A stretch of 64,000 nt of DNA from CAZWSX01 sp964636985 (GTDB lineage: Bacteria > Planctomycetota > Planctomycetia > Pirellulales > Pirellulaceae). The translations under genes were made by a program, and so were the position numbers. Positions 43,678-53,253 of the stretch are shown one piece after another. The notes under the pieces were generated by a model, which saw nothing but the letters and a program-made list of their open reading frames with translations, searched no databases and was not told where the DNA came from. The stretch's first letter is position 1, and the number at the start of each line of letters is the position of its first letter. Location: positions 183,955 to 247,954 of the forward strand of contig CAZWSX010000008.1 in assembly GCA_964636985.1 (NCBI GenBank), read 5' to 3'.

Positions 43678-44009
43678 CCACCAGCTCTCGCCGACGAGAC
43701 CACGCCCTTCCGCGTCGTTTACGATATAAACCGCCACGGTTGACCCCCGAGGCGGTTTTTTCGTTTCTTGGGCTAGGAAGGGATTCAACACGGAGAAACG
43801 GAGAACACGCCGAGAGCAAGTTGGAATCGTGCAACAAAGAAAAATGTTGCGACCCGTTAGACAGGTAGGAATAAACACGCATCCGCCGCAACGCGGCAGC
43901 ACCAACCGTCAGCCAAGGGCATAGCGAGTCGTGCGAGCGTCGCCCTGGGTGCGCGAAAGAAATTGGTACTGAGCCCTGAATGGGCGATCCAACCGTCTCT
44001 CGCTGAAGT
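43678..44009. other. Gap after the BldC-receiver gene
   Basis: 332 bases with a terminator at 43728-43760 and no convincing gene. A CACGGAGAAACGGAGAACACG segment near 43790 resembles common planctomycete intergenic filler. Confidence 0.5.
43728..43760 (+). terminator. Intrinsic terminator after the BldC-receiver gene
   Basis: AAACCGCC (43728-43735) pairs with GGCGGTTT (43751-43758), 15-base loop, running into a T-run (TTTTTTCG). This is the best Rho-independent terminator in the window. Confidence 0.75.
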
Positions 44010-44414
44010 TCAAGTAACGTAGTACCTGATAGCGGCAGGAAGTAACCCGAAAAGTATCAGTAGGACTGCGCCCCAGGTAGAAGGCGACAAGCAAAACAGT
44101 CCAAGAAGGACATAGGTAACTCGCCGACACCATGATTTGGGGCAACTGGTGCGGATGGCCCCATAGATGAGAAATGGAACGACAAGAAAGGGAGGAAGCG
44201 TCTTGCAAGCCTCCCAAATGTAGTTTCCATCTCTTAGCGTCCTCAGTGCCATGGCTCCCGATTCGGCGAAGATCATTGCCACACACGCGGCGCATAAAAG
44301 TCCCCAACCGACCATCTCCGTAACCTCAGCCGAAGGCGGCACGCCCGATGATTCGACGGACGCTGAATTGGATTGCGGTGCCTGATAAGGATTGGCGTCG
44401 ACGTGCCTAATCAA
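44010..44414 (-). CDS. NPYQAP-type small membrane protein
   Basis: A 134-residue protein with the motif NPYQAP near residue 8, a common N-terminal signature of small planctomycete membrane proteins, then three hydrophobic segments (about 35-55, 75-93, 100-122). Start is TTG at 44414: GGGGAG lies 6 bases upstream, which fits better than the longer frame from 44585, whose extra residues are polar and would carry the frame across the moaC leader. Function unknown. It is divergent from moaC. Confidence 0.65.
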   Translation of the reverse strand: MIRHVDANPYQAPQSNSASVESSGVPPSAEVTEMVGWGLLCAACVAMIFAESGAMALRTLRDGNYIWEACKTLPPFLVVPFLIYGAIRTSCPKSWCRRVTYVLLGLFCLSPSTWGAVLLILFGLLPAAIRYYVT

Positions 44415-44540
44415 AGCTGTCTCCCCGCAGCAAAGTCCATGAATTGTCCTAGATTGTACGATGGCCTTCGTTCGGAGTTCGCTCGGAGCGGTGTTGAACT
44501 TAGGAACTCCACCATTCAAACTAGTGCTCATCCCAACCTT

Positions 44541-44562
44541 GTGCGACTCGGGAGAGTCACAC
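44541..44562. repeat. GTGCGACTC palindrome, family 2 copy 3
   Basis: GTGCGACTC ggga GAGTCACAC, one mismatch from copy 2, with the same right flank ACCACTTT, ending 15 bases before the moaC ATG. Confidence 0.7.
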
Positions 44563-44577
44563 CACTTTTTGCCTCCT

Positions 44578-45060
44578 ATGTCCAATCCGCTTTCCCATTT
44601 CGACGATCAGGGCGCCAGTCGAATGGTCGACGTTGGCGACAAGGCGGTCACGCATCGGGTGGCGATTGCCTCGGCGATCGTCCGAATGAAGCCCGAAACG
44701 CTGGCCCTCATTCGGAACAAGGCAGCCGCCAAGGGGGACGTCCTGGAAGTCGCCCGGCTGGCGGCGATCATGGCCGCCAAGCGAACGGATGAGTTGATTC
44801 CCTTGTGCCACAGCCTTCCCCTCGAAAGAGTGGATGTGAGGTACACTTTCTTTGAGCCCGATGGGGTGGCCATCGAGGTCGAGGTGGCGACAACCGCGAA
44901 AACGGGGGTCGAGATGGAGGCCCTTGTCGCCGCAAGTGTCTGTGCTTTAACTATTTACGATATGTGTAAGGCGGTCGACCGCGGCATGGTGATCGAGCGG
45001 GTCCAGCTCGAAGCCAAGTCGGGCGGACGCTCAGGCGACTTTCGCCGCGACGCAAAGTAA
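44578..45060 (+). CDS. moaC: Cyclic pyranopterin monophosphate synthase MoaC
   Basis: A 160-residue enzyme that converts the MoaA product to cPMP in molybdenum-cofactor synthesis. Family motifs: MVDVGDK, ALIRNKAAAKGDVLEVARLAAIMAAKRT, PLCHSLPL, and TGVEMEALVAASVCALTIYDMCKA. ATG 44578 gives the usual short N-terminus; the longer frame from 44461 runs through the palindromic repeat and is not needed. No other Mo-cofactor gene is near. Confidence 0.96.
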   Translation: MSNPLSHFDDQGASRMVDVGDKAVTHRVAIASAIVRMKPETLALIRNKAAAKGDVLEVARLAAIMAAKRTDELIPLCHSLPLERVDVRYTFFEPDGVAIEVEVATTAKTGVEMEALVAASVCALTIYDMCKAVDRGMVIERVQLEAKSGGRSGDFRRDAK

Positions 45061-45145
45061 AGAACGTTCCCTTGAGATAGTGAATTCCCCTCTCCAACTT
45101 GCGGTTTGTCCTGTACAAACAGGTCTTGGATAGGGAAAGGATGAC

Positions 45146-46168
45146 ATGACTCCGCAGACAGCGATACCTTCTACGGCCTCCGTTGCTTCGAAGGCCGCCC
45201 GCACCCTCGACCGACTTTACGCCCCGATCTCCGCCGACATGGCCCGCGTTGAGGAAATCCTCCGCGAGGAAATGCGGAATCCCCATCCGTTTGTGGATGA
45301 ACTGGTTCGCTACGGCTGCTTGCTCGGTGGAAAACGACTCCGCCCTGCCCTGCTGCTGCTTACCGCCCACGCGGTTGGAAATTGCACGCCGGTCCACCAC
45401 ACGCTGGCCGCTGTTTTGGAAATGATCCACACGGCCACGCTCGTCCATGACGACGTGCTCGACGAAGCCATTACGCGCCGGCACTTGGCGACGGTGAACG
45501 CCCGTTGGGATAACGAAGCCAGCATCCTGCTCGGCGATTACTTGTTCTCACACGCGTTCTACCTGGCGGCGACCACCGGCCATGCCGAAGCCTGCCGCAC
45601 AATCGGCCGGGCAACCAATATTGTTTGCGAAGGGGAAATCCGCCAAAAGGGCTCGCGCGGTAACTTCGATCTGACCGAGGCCGCGTATTACGACATCGTC
45701 GACGGCAAAACCGCAGAATTGACGTCGTGCGCCGGTTTGCTCGGAGCTCAATACGCCGGAGCGAACAAAACGATTGTCGAGTCGATGACTCGCTACGGCC
45801 GTGACTTGGGAATCGCCTTCCAGATTGCCGATGACTTGCTCGACCTCACGGGCGTCGAGCGCGAGACTGGCAAGTCGCTCGGGACCGATCTCGACAAGCA
45901 AAAGCCGACGCTTCCGATCATCCACATGCTGTCCAAATTGGGCGCGAGCGACAAGGAAACGGTGATCGAACTTCTTCAAGCCGAAGCCTCGCAGCGCGAC
46001 AATGAACTGCAAGGCTGGCTCAAGAAGACCGAGTCGCTTGAATACGCTCGCGACAAAGCACTCGCCTACGCCGATAGTGCTCGCAACCTGGCGAGCGCGC
46101 TTCCATTGAATCCCGCCACTGAAGTCTTGCGAGAGCTTCCTAACTTCGTCGTAGGACGGAGCTGCTAG
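45146..46168 (+). CDS. Polyprenyl diphosphate synthase
   Basis: A 340-residue trans-prenyltransferase. The first Asp-rich motif is in LVHDDVLDEA and the second in IADDLLDLTG, both binding Mg-diphosphate; GGKRLRP is the substrate-binding piece. It resembles long-chain synthases that make the quinone side chain; chain length cannot be read off. It follows moaC by 85 bases and precedes the metal ATPase by 5 bases, so the ATPase may be cotranscribed. An AAAGGA site precedes ATG 45146. Confidence 0.93.
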   Translation: MTPQTAIPSTASVASKAARTLDRLYAPISADMARVEEILREEMRNPHPFVDELVRYGCLLGGKRLRPALLLLTAHAVGNCTPVHHTLAAVLEMIHTATLVHDDVLDEAITRRHLATVNARWDNEASILLGDYLFSHAFYLAATTGHAEACRTIGRATNIVCEGEIRQKGSRGNFDLTEAAYYDIVDGKTAELTSCAGLLGAQYAGANKTIVESMTRYGRDLGIAFQIADDLLDLTGVERETGKSLGTDLDKQKPTLPIIHMLSKLGASDKETVIELLQAEASQRDNELQGWLKKTESLEYARDKALAYADSARNLASALPLNPATEVLRELPNFVVGRSC

Positions 46169-46173
46169 TTCCG

Positions 46174-48351
46174 ATGGCCGACGCCATGCGTTTTCGAATC
46201 GTCGGCCTGGACTGTGCAGAAGAAGTCGCGATTCTCAAACGCGAAATCGGACCGCTCGTTGGCGGACCCGATCGACTCTCGTTCGACATCATGAACGGCC
46301 ACATGACCGTTCTCCCCGGCGAGCCTGCGGTCTCATCGCAAACGGTGATCGAAACGGTCGGCCGAACCGGAATGCGGGCGGAACTCTGGCGCGAGAAAGA
46401 AAACCGGGCCGTCGAGTCGTTTTGGGATCGTCGTTCGCGCTTGATTCTCACGCTTGGAAGCGGTGCGTTGCTGGCCGGGGCGGTCGCCACCCATGCCATG
46501 CTGAGCGGCAGTGTTTGGAAGGCTTTGGGACTCGAACATGGGTCTAACGAAACCAATCTTCCGATGCCGGTTAAGGTGCTCTTCTTTTTGAGTGGCTTGG
46601 CCGGACTTTGGGTGGTGCTGCCTAAAGCCTGGTTTTCGCTCAAACGGCTGCGACCCGATATGAATCTGCTGATGACGGTCGCCGTGATCGGCGCGATTGC
46701 CATCAACGAATGGTTCGAGGCCGCGACCGTTGGCTTTCTTTTTTCCGTATCACTTGCGCTCGAATCGTGGAGCGTCGGACGTGCTCGTCGAGCCGTTGCG
46801 GCACTGATGGCGCTGACACCGCCCGTCGCTCGGCTCAAGAGTTCTGAGCAAACGGTGCCAGCGGAGAGTGTCGCCGTTGGTTCGGTGATTGTCGTTCGAC
46901 CGGGCGAGCGAATCCCCCTCGACGGGCGCGTCGTCGCCGGCGATAGCCAAGTCAATCAAGCGCCGATTACAGGGGAGAGCGTCCCCGTTCCGAAGTCGCC
47001 GGAGGACGAAGTCTTCGCCGGAACGATCAATGGCGAAGGGGCGCTGGAAATTCGCACCACCAAAGCTGCGGGTGAGACCACATTGGCCAACATCATTCGC
47101 ATGGTCGGCGAGGCTCAGTCGCGGCGGGCGCCATCCGAGCAATGGGTGGAGAAGTTCGCCGCCTGGTACACGCCGACGGTGATGGTGTTGGCATTACTGG
47201 TCCTAGTCGTTCCCCCGTTGCTCCTGGGTGGGACTTGGTCGAAGTGGATTTACAACGCGCTAGTCTTACTCGTGATTGCTTGCCCGTGTGCGCTGGTGAT
47301 CTCGACGCCCGTGAGCATTGTCGCGGCGTTGGCCGCTGCGGCTCGACGGGGTGTGTTGGTGAAGGGCGGAGTGTTTATCGAAGTACCGGCGGGCTTGAAC
47401 GCGTTTGCTTTCGACAAGACGGGGACGCTCACGCGCGGTCAGCCGTCGGTGGCGGAAGTGGTGCCCCTTAATGGACACACCGCCGAAGAATTGCTGACTC
47501 GCGCCGCGGCGATGGAGCAGCATAGTGATCACCCGCTCGCGGCGGCGATTGTTCGCTATGCGCAGCAACAGAACATCAAAGTAGAGCCGGCCGATTCGTT
47601 CCGCATCTTGCCCGGCAAAGGGGCCTCCGCAATCTTCGACGGCAGGCCGTTCTGGCTTGGTTCACATCGCTACTTGGAAGAGCGAGAGCAAGAGACGCCC
47701 GACGTTCACGAGCAGATCGAGCGGATGTCATCGGCTGGCAAGACGGTCGTCGTCATCGGCAACGACTCGCACGTTTGCGGCTTTATCACACTGGCGGATG
47801 AAGTTCGCCCGCAGACTCGCGAAGTTTTGGACCGGCTTCGGGGCCAAGGCATCCAGCATCTGATCATGCTGACGGGAGACAACGAGCCGACGGCGCGAGA
47901 GATCGTTCGAAGCACGGGGCTCGACGAGTTCCGCGCGGAGTTGTTGCCCGAGGACAAAGTCGCTGCGATTGAATCGCTGGTCGCCAAATACGGCTCCGTG
48001 GCCATGGTAGGCGACGGCGTCAACGATGCGCCTGCGTTGGGGCGAGCTACGCTCGGAATCGCCATGGGAGCCGCCGGAAGCGATGCCGCGCTCGAAACGG
48101 CCGACATTGCCTTGATGTCGGACGATCTAGCTCAGATCCCGTGGCTGGTGGCCCACTCTCGTCGAGCACTGGCGATCATCCGGCAGAACATCTGGTTCTC
48201 GCTTGGGATCAAGGCGCTGTTCGTTGCGCTTACGCTGGGTGGATGGTCGTCGCTCTGGGCGGCGATCGCGGCCGATATGGGAGCTTCGTTGCTCGTGGTC
48301 TTCAATGGGTTGAGGCTTCTGTCCGCGTCCGATCGGCCTACATCTTTTTGA
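46174..48351 (+). CDS. P1B-type heavy-metal ATPase, Zn/Cd/Pb class
   Basis: A 725-residue metal-exporting pump. An N-terminal ferredoxin-like metal domain (RFRIVGLDCAEE) retains only one Cys, followed by eight transmembrane helices. The CPC metal site is in IACPCALVIS, the phosphorylated Asp in DKTGTLT, ATP-binding HP in SDHPLAAA, and GDGVNDAPAL near the end. K in SLGIKALFVAL and D in AADMGASLL of the last helices match the Zn/Cd/Pb subgroup (ZntA-like). The last 14 bases overlap the convergent heme-protein gene. Confidence 0.92.
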   Translation: MADAMRFRIVGLDCAEEVAILKREIGPLVGGPDRLSFDIMNGHMTVLPGEPAVSSQTVIETVGRTGMRAELWREKENRAVESFWDRRSRLILTLGSGALLAGAVATHAMLSGSVWKALGLEHGSNETNLPMPVKVLFFLSGLAGLWVVLPKAWFSLKRLRPDMNLLMTVAVIGAIAINEWFEAATVGFLFSVSLALESWSVGRARRAVAALMALTPPVARLKSSEQTVPAESVAVGSVIVVRPGERIPLDGRVVAGDSQVNQAPITGESVPVPKSPEDEVFAGTINGEGALEIRTTKAAGETTLANIIRMVGEAQSRRAPSEQWVEKFAAWYTPTVMVLALLVLVVPPLLLGGTWSKWIYNALVLLVIACPCALVISTPVSIVAALAAAARRGVLVKGGVFIEVPAGLNAFAFDKTGTLTRGQPSVAEVVPLNGHTAEELLTRAAAMEQHSDHPLAAAIVRYAQQQNIKVEPADSFRILPGKGASAIFDGRPFWLGSHRYLEEREQETPDVHEQIERMSSAGKTVVVIGNDSHVCGFITLADEVRPQTREVLDRLRGQGIQHLIMLTGDNEPTAREIVRSTGLDEFRAELLPEDKVAAIESLVAKYGSVAMVGDGVNDAPALGRATLGIAMGAAGSDAALETADIALMSDDLAQIPWLVAHSRRALAIIRQNIWFSLGIKALFVALTLGGWSSLWAAIAADMGASLLVVFNGLRLLSASDRPTSF

Positions 48352-49471
48352 GCGACACCAGGTACTCGACCAGGTCGACCAGGTCGTCTGCGGTCAAATT
48401 CCGCTGCAGGTCGTTAGGCATGAGCGAGGTCTTCAGCTTGACCACTTCTTCCACTTCACTCTTGGGAAACTTGCGGACGACGCCTTCGGCCGTCTTGATG
48501 GAGACTTCCTCGGCCGTGTCGCTGACCATGAGCCCCGTTGCCTGGGTGCCGTCTTCGAGGACGACTTGGAAGGTCTCGAAATTGTGGCTGATGCCGGCGC
48601 TTGGGTCGAGGATCGAGGTGTACATTGCATCGCGCGCGAGCTTGCTGCCGATTTCACTCAGATTCGGACCAACCTCCTTACCTTGCCCGCGGACCTGATG
48701 GCACTTGGCGCACGTTCCTTTCATCTCGAAGAGGATTTTTCCTTTTGCAACGTCACCGGTGCGTTGTAAAAGTTCCGTGATCGGTGGCAGCGGCTTGCCG
48801 TCGCCCGTTGCCGGGAGTGGCAGTAGCTTCGCGACTTCGGTGCGGATGGCTTCGTTTTGCGATTTCGAAAGCGCTACGGCGACTGTCACCTTGGTGAAGT
48901 CGGGCAACTTTCCTTCGCGCGCGAACGCGAGAAGCTTTTCCTGGCCCGCGTTTGAGCGAGCCACTCCCGCTGCGGCCGCGTTGCGAACTTCCGGCGAGCG
49001 TTCTTCGTCGTCGAAGACGGGAGTCAGCAAGTCGTCGGCGACCTTGTCGTTCCCGGCGTTGCTCAACACATAGGCCGCTTGGATGGCTTTCTTGTCGTCT
49101 TTGCCGTTGAGCACTACGGCCAAGGTATCCGCTTTCCCGAAGGCGATCAGCAGCCGGGCTGCGTTTGCCGCGGCGGATGAATCTCCACCCTCGATCGCCA
49201 ACTTCGCCAGTACGTTGGCCGATTCGGCCAGCTTGAATCGCTCGATCAGGTCGACCTGTTCATCAGGGTTTTCCAACCGCCCGATATAACGCAGAAGAGC
49301 CGCTTTGGCCTCGGGCTTGGCGGTGAAATCGATCTCTTCCTTAATGCGCAGTAGCGCTTTGACGACTCGAGCATCCTTTGCTTTTTGAGCGTCATCGTCT
49401 TGTGCCAGGACGATTCCACCGATTGTGCACAAGGCCAGGCAGAAGCAAACCAATCGAATTCCAAAACGCAT
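48338..49471 (-). CDS. Exported HEAT/cytochrome c-type heme protein (PVC type)
   Basis: A 377-residue protein. A signal peptide (about 1-23) precedes a HEAT-like helical region (about 35-235). A heme-c domain has the CxxCH motif CAKCHQVRGQGKEVGPNL near residue 258, with the planctomycete-type region following (SILDPSAGISHNFETF) and a LVEYLVSL end. Such proteins likely act in exported sugar-dehydrogenase electron transfer. It lies downstream of the propeller gene on the same strand, with 111 bases and a stem between them. Its 3' end overlaps the P-ATPase gene by 14 bases. Start ATG 49471. Confidence 0.87.
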   Translation of the reverse strand: MRFGIRLVCFCLALCTIGGIVLAQDDDAQKAKDARVVKALLRIKEEIDFTAKPEAKAALLRYIGRLENPDEQVDLIERFKLAESANVLAKLAIEGGDSSAAANAARLLIAFGKADTLAVVLNGKDDKKAIQAAYVLSNAGNDKVADDLLTPVFDDEERSPEVRNAAAAGVARSNAGQEKLLAFAREGKLPDFTKVTVAVALSKSQNEAIRTEVAKLLPLPATGDGKPLPPITELLQRTGDVAKGKILFEMKGTCAKCHQVRGQGKEVGPNLSEIGSKLARDAMYTSILDPSAGISHNFETFQVVLEDGTQATGLMVSDTAEEVSIKTAEGVVRKFPKSEVEEVVKLKTSLMPNDLQRNLTADDLVDLVEYLVSLKKM

Positions 49472-49509
49472 ACTAACTCTATCCCAAAATGCAGTCCCCA
49501 AACGAAACA

Positions 49510-49533
49510 AGGCGGCCGTTTGACGGGCCGCCT
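49510..49533 (-). terminator. Stem between propeller and heme genes
   Basis: AGGCGGCC and GGCCGCCT form an 8-base stem with an 8-base loop; on the minus strand a T-rich TTGTTTCGTTT follows. It could attenuate the heme gene behind the propeller gene. Confidence 0.45.
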
Positions 49534-49582
49534 CGCCTCAATTTATTGTAGTCGCGCACTGGGGAGCGACTAGCCAGGCTAG

Positions 49583-52500
49583 CTACTCGGTAAGGCTTGC
49601 GACTGCCGCTTTTTTCTCGGGCGAATCGGCCTGGAAGTCCATAGCCCGGAAGAACTTGTCTTCTTGATCGCCGAGTTTGTCACTCTTGATTAACTTCGCG
49701 AGCAACCCAGGCGTGACCTTAGCCCGGCTGCGCCATACGACATCGCGCGGGGCGGGTTCGGTCCACTTGTCGCCCACCTTCTTCAGGAACGCAGCCAGCC
49801 AGGCATCCCAGTTACGATCGGCGCTGATACCAAGGGCTTCGAGATACCAGCGATCTTTACCGTCGTATTGCATGGCCAGCTCCGTCCACAGTTCAGCAGC
49901 CTTGGGCGATTTGTTGTGCCGCAGCGAAATGGCGCACTCGCGACGAACGGCTGGCGAGGGACTCTTCACCAACTTCTCAACAATCGGCACGAGGTCGAGC
50001 TTTAACTGCCGAGCGAGCCGCAGTCCGACGATCTGGATATTCGGGTCCTTATCGTCGATTGCTTTGGCGACGTAGTCTTTGCTCTTGCCATCGATCTTGC
50101 CAAGCAGCCACAGGGCGCGGGCACGAAGTCGAGCGTTGTCACTATTGGCAAAGACCTTTGCAAGTGCCGGCTCGGCCTTGTCGCCCATGCCGTGCAGAGC
50201 GGTCCATGCGAGGTATCGAACGGAATTGTTCGGGTTGCCTAGCGCGGCGATCGCTCCTTCGGCGGTCGAGTAGTCGTACTTGGGGATTTCATACTTCACG
50301 CCGGGTGGCGCGACGCGGAAGAGCCGGCCTGAGTTGATTTCGCCTGCCTGGTGGCCGCCGACACCTGGATCGAACCAGTCGGCGACAAAGATCGAACCAT
50401 CAGGTGCGACACAAACGTCGGCTGGACGGAACCAGTTGTCCCGCGCGCCTTGCAGGACATTGACCGTTTCAGCGTGATAGCCCGCGCCGCTCACTGAAAC
50501 GGGATAGGCGCGAACCACGCTCGGCCCCGCATCGCAGTGAATCATCTGATTGCGGAAGACCTCCGGCAGCAACGTCCCTTCGTAGAAGCAAATGCCGGTC
50601 GGTGAGCCTTGTCCCGTTTGCAGCAAGTTGGGAACGACTCCGGGGTCGTTCAAGTGCCAGTGCCGAAAAGGAATTTCCTTCTCGATGTTTTCCCGCGGTG
50701 ATTGCCAGCCCGCGCCGGTGAGCTCATCCAGATAGCCGTAGTTGCCGAACTCCATCACGTAGTTGATGCGGACCCCTTTGTTGCCGTCGTCGTCGTTGTC
50801 TGATTGCCACAGATTGCCGAACGAGTCGACGGTCGTTTCGTAGTTGTTGCGGAAGTTGTGAGCCAGAACCTCGAACTCGGCGCCGTCCATATTGCAGCGG
50901 AAAACCATTCCGCCCCAATACGGCTTGCCGTTGTCGATGACCTTGTTGCCCGCCATGTCGATGATCGGCTTGCCGGCCGAATCGCAAACTTGCTTGCCGG
51001 TGTTGCCGACGTTCCAGTACAGCTTTCCATCGGGTCCAAACACGAACGAGTGGGCCGAGTGGTCGTGCTGCGGCTGGCCGACGTTGGTAAACAGCATCCG
51101 CTTTTCGTCGGGCTTGTCGTCGCCGTCCTTATCGGTGAACTCGATCACATTCGGAGCGCACGAGACGATCACTTTGTTTCCCAGCACACAAATACCCAGT
51201 GCCGAGTCGACGTCGCGGCCTTGATAGAAGACCTTCGTTTCATCGGCGACGCCGTCACCATCTTTATCTTCAAGGATCAGGATGCGGTCCCCTTCGGGGC
51301 GCTTGCCATTGTGGCCGCGATAGTTAACGACTTCGCAAACCCACAGGCGGCCCTTGGCGTCGATATCCATGCTCGCCAGGTTCAGGATGTCCGGCTCAGA
51401 CGCGACGAGCGTCGCTTCGAGTCCGGGGGCGACATCCAAGTTCGCGACGGCGTTTTCGGGATCGTGTACGGGTGCGGATGCTCCCGAATCTCCAAGCGGG
51501 CCAGGATTTTGCGTGTAAACGGCGAATTGCACCGTCGATCCGCAGCCTTGGCCTGTGCCGCCATTATCCAAACCGCCCCGCGCCTTGAGCTTCTCGTAGC
51601 CTTCTGGCAGGTCGAACGCAATTACCGAGTTGGCGTGTGTGCCGATGCCGAAGGCGACCTCTTTGCCGTTCACCTTCATGGCGCTACCGCCAGCGTTTTT
51701 ATCAACGTTGACGTTGCCAAACTGGCTCGAGGCTGATTTCCACTTCAGCTCGGTCAGCTTTTTTTCTCCCTTCGGTCCGACGAGCACTGGTTCGATCCAG
51801 TCGGCCCAGTCGCAGCCAAAGCTATCGCCGCCATCGCGCACGACTAAGTAGAGCTCTTTCGCGCCCTTGATATCGGCTTCGATCGCAACGCTGTGTCCTT
51901 CGGTTTGGGGCGATACCGTACCGCTTTGAAAGGCTGGCTTCACGGCCGCTTGCCCGACCGAGCGTCGGCGCGGATCGCGTTTGCTCATGCCAAGCTTCAA
52001 TTCCTTGCGGATCTGATCGCGATTGAAGTCGGCGGGCTGGGGCTCGTCTTGGTTCGCTTCAAGGTCTTCCAGCGTCACACCCGTATCGCCGACGCCATTG
52101 GTCGGCACTTCGCCGTGCGCGCACCAAACGATCGCGTTGAGCATCACTTTGCGGAAGTTAGGGTCGCCCCAATTCCAGTGGACGTGCCCGCCCGTGAAGC
52201 CGAAGCCACGGCCACCGCCATCACGTTCGGCTGCCCAGCCCATGTGCTGGATTTCGCCTGCGGCAATCGCCTTGCGAACATCCGGGTTGCCGCTGTGCGG
52301 GCCATCGGGACGATCGAGCGTGCTCTTGGGCGGATGCGCCGAGAGGATGGGCGTGACTCCCTTCATGTCCGGACGAAACCGCATGTGGTAATACCACTCG
52401 TCGTTGATTTCGAACGGCTTCACGCCGCGCGAGATAGGGTGGTCGGGAAACTTTTCGTACTTGGCAACCCAGTGCGGGTTCACCGAGTAGTTCATTTCGA

Positions 52501-52939
52501 AGTAGCCGCCGATCCAATCGAGGAACTTGTCGCCTGAGGGACCCTTGGGAACTTCGACGCCGTAGTGGATGCAGACGATGCCGACCCCCTTCTTGGCGAG
52601 CACATCCATCTTTTCCAGGTGCGGATTGACGACGTGTCCGCCGCCGCCGTCGCAGTACATCACGATGCAGTCGGCGCCGTCGAAGACGCTTTCGTCCTTC
52701 GGCCAGCCATTTTGGATGACTTCGGCTTTGTAGCCGCCCATCGACTGCTGCAATTTCGCCGCGAGCAATCGGGAGCCTGCGTAATGTTCGTGCGAGCCGT
52801 AGCCGTGGCTGGCGTTCCCGGCAACAAAAACGATCTTCTTACCTTGGACGACCGATTTGTCTTTTTCTTGGGCGCCTGCCATCCAGGGCATGACTAGTCC
52901 CAGGATGAAAAGAGCGGCCAGATAGCGACTACGCGACAT
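49583..52939 (-). CDS. Exported ThuA/NPCBM/beta-propeller dehydrogenase-like protein
   Basis: An 1118-residue exported protein. Signal peptide 1-23; then a ThuA-like (trehalose-utilisation/amidotransferase-like) domain (about 35-280), an NPCBM-type carbohydrate-binding domain (about 330-490), a beta-propeller of the membrane-bound dehydrogenase type (about 510-900), and HEAT repeats to the end. Propeller pieces include MDIDAKGRLWVCEVVNYRG and HDHSAHSFVFGPDGKLYWN. No CxxCH is present; the heme domain is the separate gene at 48338. It probably oxidises or binds sugars outside the cytoplasm. ATG 52939 has GGGAG six bases upstream. Confidence 0.88.
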   Translation of the reverse strand: MSRSRYLAALFILGLVMPWMAGAQEKDKSVVQGKKIVFVAGNASHGYGSHEHYAGSRLLAAKLQQSMGGYKAEVIQNGWPKDESVFDGADCIVMYCDGGGGHVVNPHLEKMDVLAKKGVGIVCIHYGVEVPKGPSGDKFLDWIGGYFEMNYSVNPHWVAKYEKFPDHPISRGVKPFEINDEWYYHMRFRPDMKGVTPILSAHPPKSTLDRPDGPHSGNPDVRKAIAAGEIQHMGWAAERDGGGRGFGFTGGHVHWNWGDPNFRKVMLNAIVWCAHGEVPTNGVGDTGVTLEDLEANQDEPQPADFNRDQIRKELKLGMSKRDPRRRSVGQAAVKPAFQSGTVSPQTEGHSVAIEADIKGAKELYLVVRDGGDSFGCDWADWIEPVLVGPKGEKKLTELKWKSASSQFGNVNVDKNAGGSAMKVNGKEVAFGIGTHANSVIAFDLPEGYEKLKARGGLDNGGTGQGCGSTVQFAVYTQNPGPLGDSGASAPVHDPENAVANLDVAPGLEATLVASEPDILNLASMDIDAKGRLWVCEVVNYRGHNGKRPEGDRILILEDKDGDGVADETKVFYQGRDVDSALGICVLGNKVIVSCAPNVIEFTDKDGDDKPDEKRMLFTNVGQPQHDHSAHSFVFGPDGKLYWNVGNTGKQVCDSAGKPIIDMAGNKVIDNGKPYWGGMVFRCNMDGAEFEVLAHNFRNNYETTVDSFGNLWQSDNDDDGNKGVRINYVMEFGNYGYLDELTGAGWQSPRENIEKEIPFRHWHLNDPGVVPNLLQTGQGSPTGICFYEGTLLPEVFRNQMIHCDAGPSVVRAYPVSVSGAGYHAETVNVLQGARDNWFRPADVCVAPDGSIFVADWFDPGVGGHQAGEINSGRLFRVAPPGVKYEIPKYDYSTAEGAIAALGNPNNSVRYLAWTALHGMGDKAEPALAKVFANSDNARLRARALWLLGKIDGKSKDYVAKAIDDKDPNIQIVGLRLARQLKLDLVPIVEKLVKSPSPAVRRECAISLRHNKSPKAAELWTELAMQYDGKDRWYLEALGISADRNWDAWLAAFLKKVGDKWTEPAPRDVVWRSRAKVTPGLLAKLIKSDKLGDQEDKFFRAMDFQADSPEKKAAVASLTE

Positions 52940-53253
52940 GAAGAACTCCCAGGTGGTGGAGCCGTCGTGCGGACGATTGCCAACGACGGCCAGGCAGGTC
53001 TGTTTTCGAGGAGGGGAATTAGGTCCGGCGTGGCCCAAAGAATGTATGTCAATTTGCCCTGGACCGTTACGGTAGGCGAAAACGTTTACCTTAACTGTAG
53101 GCTCCAATGTCGTCAAATTCGCCCGCATTTCGCCCCAGGTTCGAAGGCTGCTGCAGCAAACCGTCCTATTCAGGTAAGGCAAATCCCGGTAGCGTAATTC
53201 CCGGCTAGATTGCCTGCCTCGGTCGTTAGACCGCCGGTCCCTGCGAGAACACC
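52940..53253. other. Divergent gap before terC
   Basis: 314 bases between the divergent propeller gene and the TerC gene. Open frames here are extensions of the neighbouring genes. Promoters should lie here, but I cannot place them. Confidence 0.5.
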
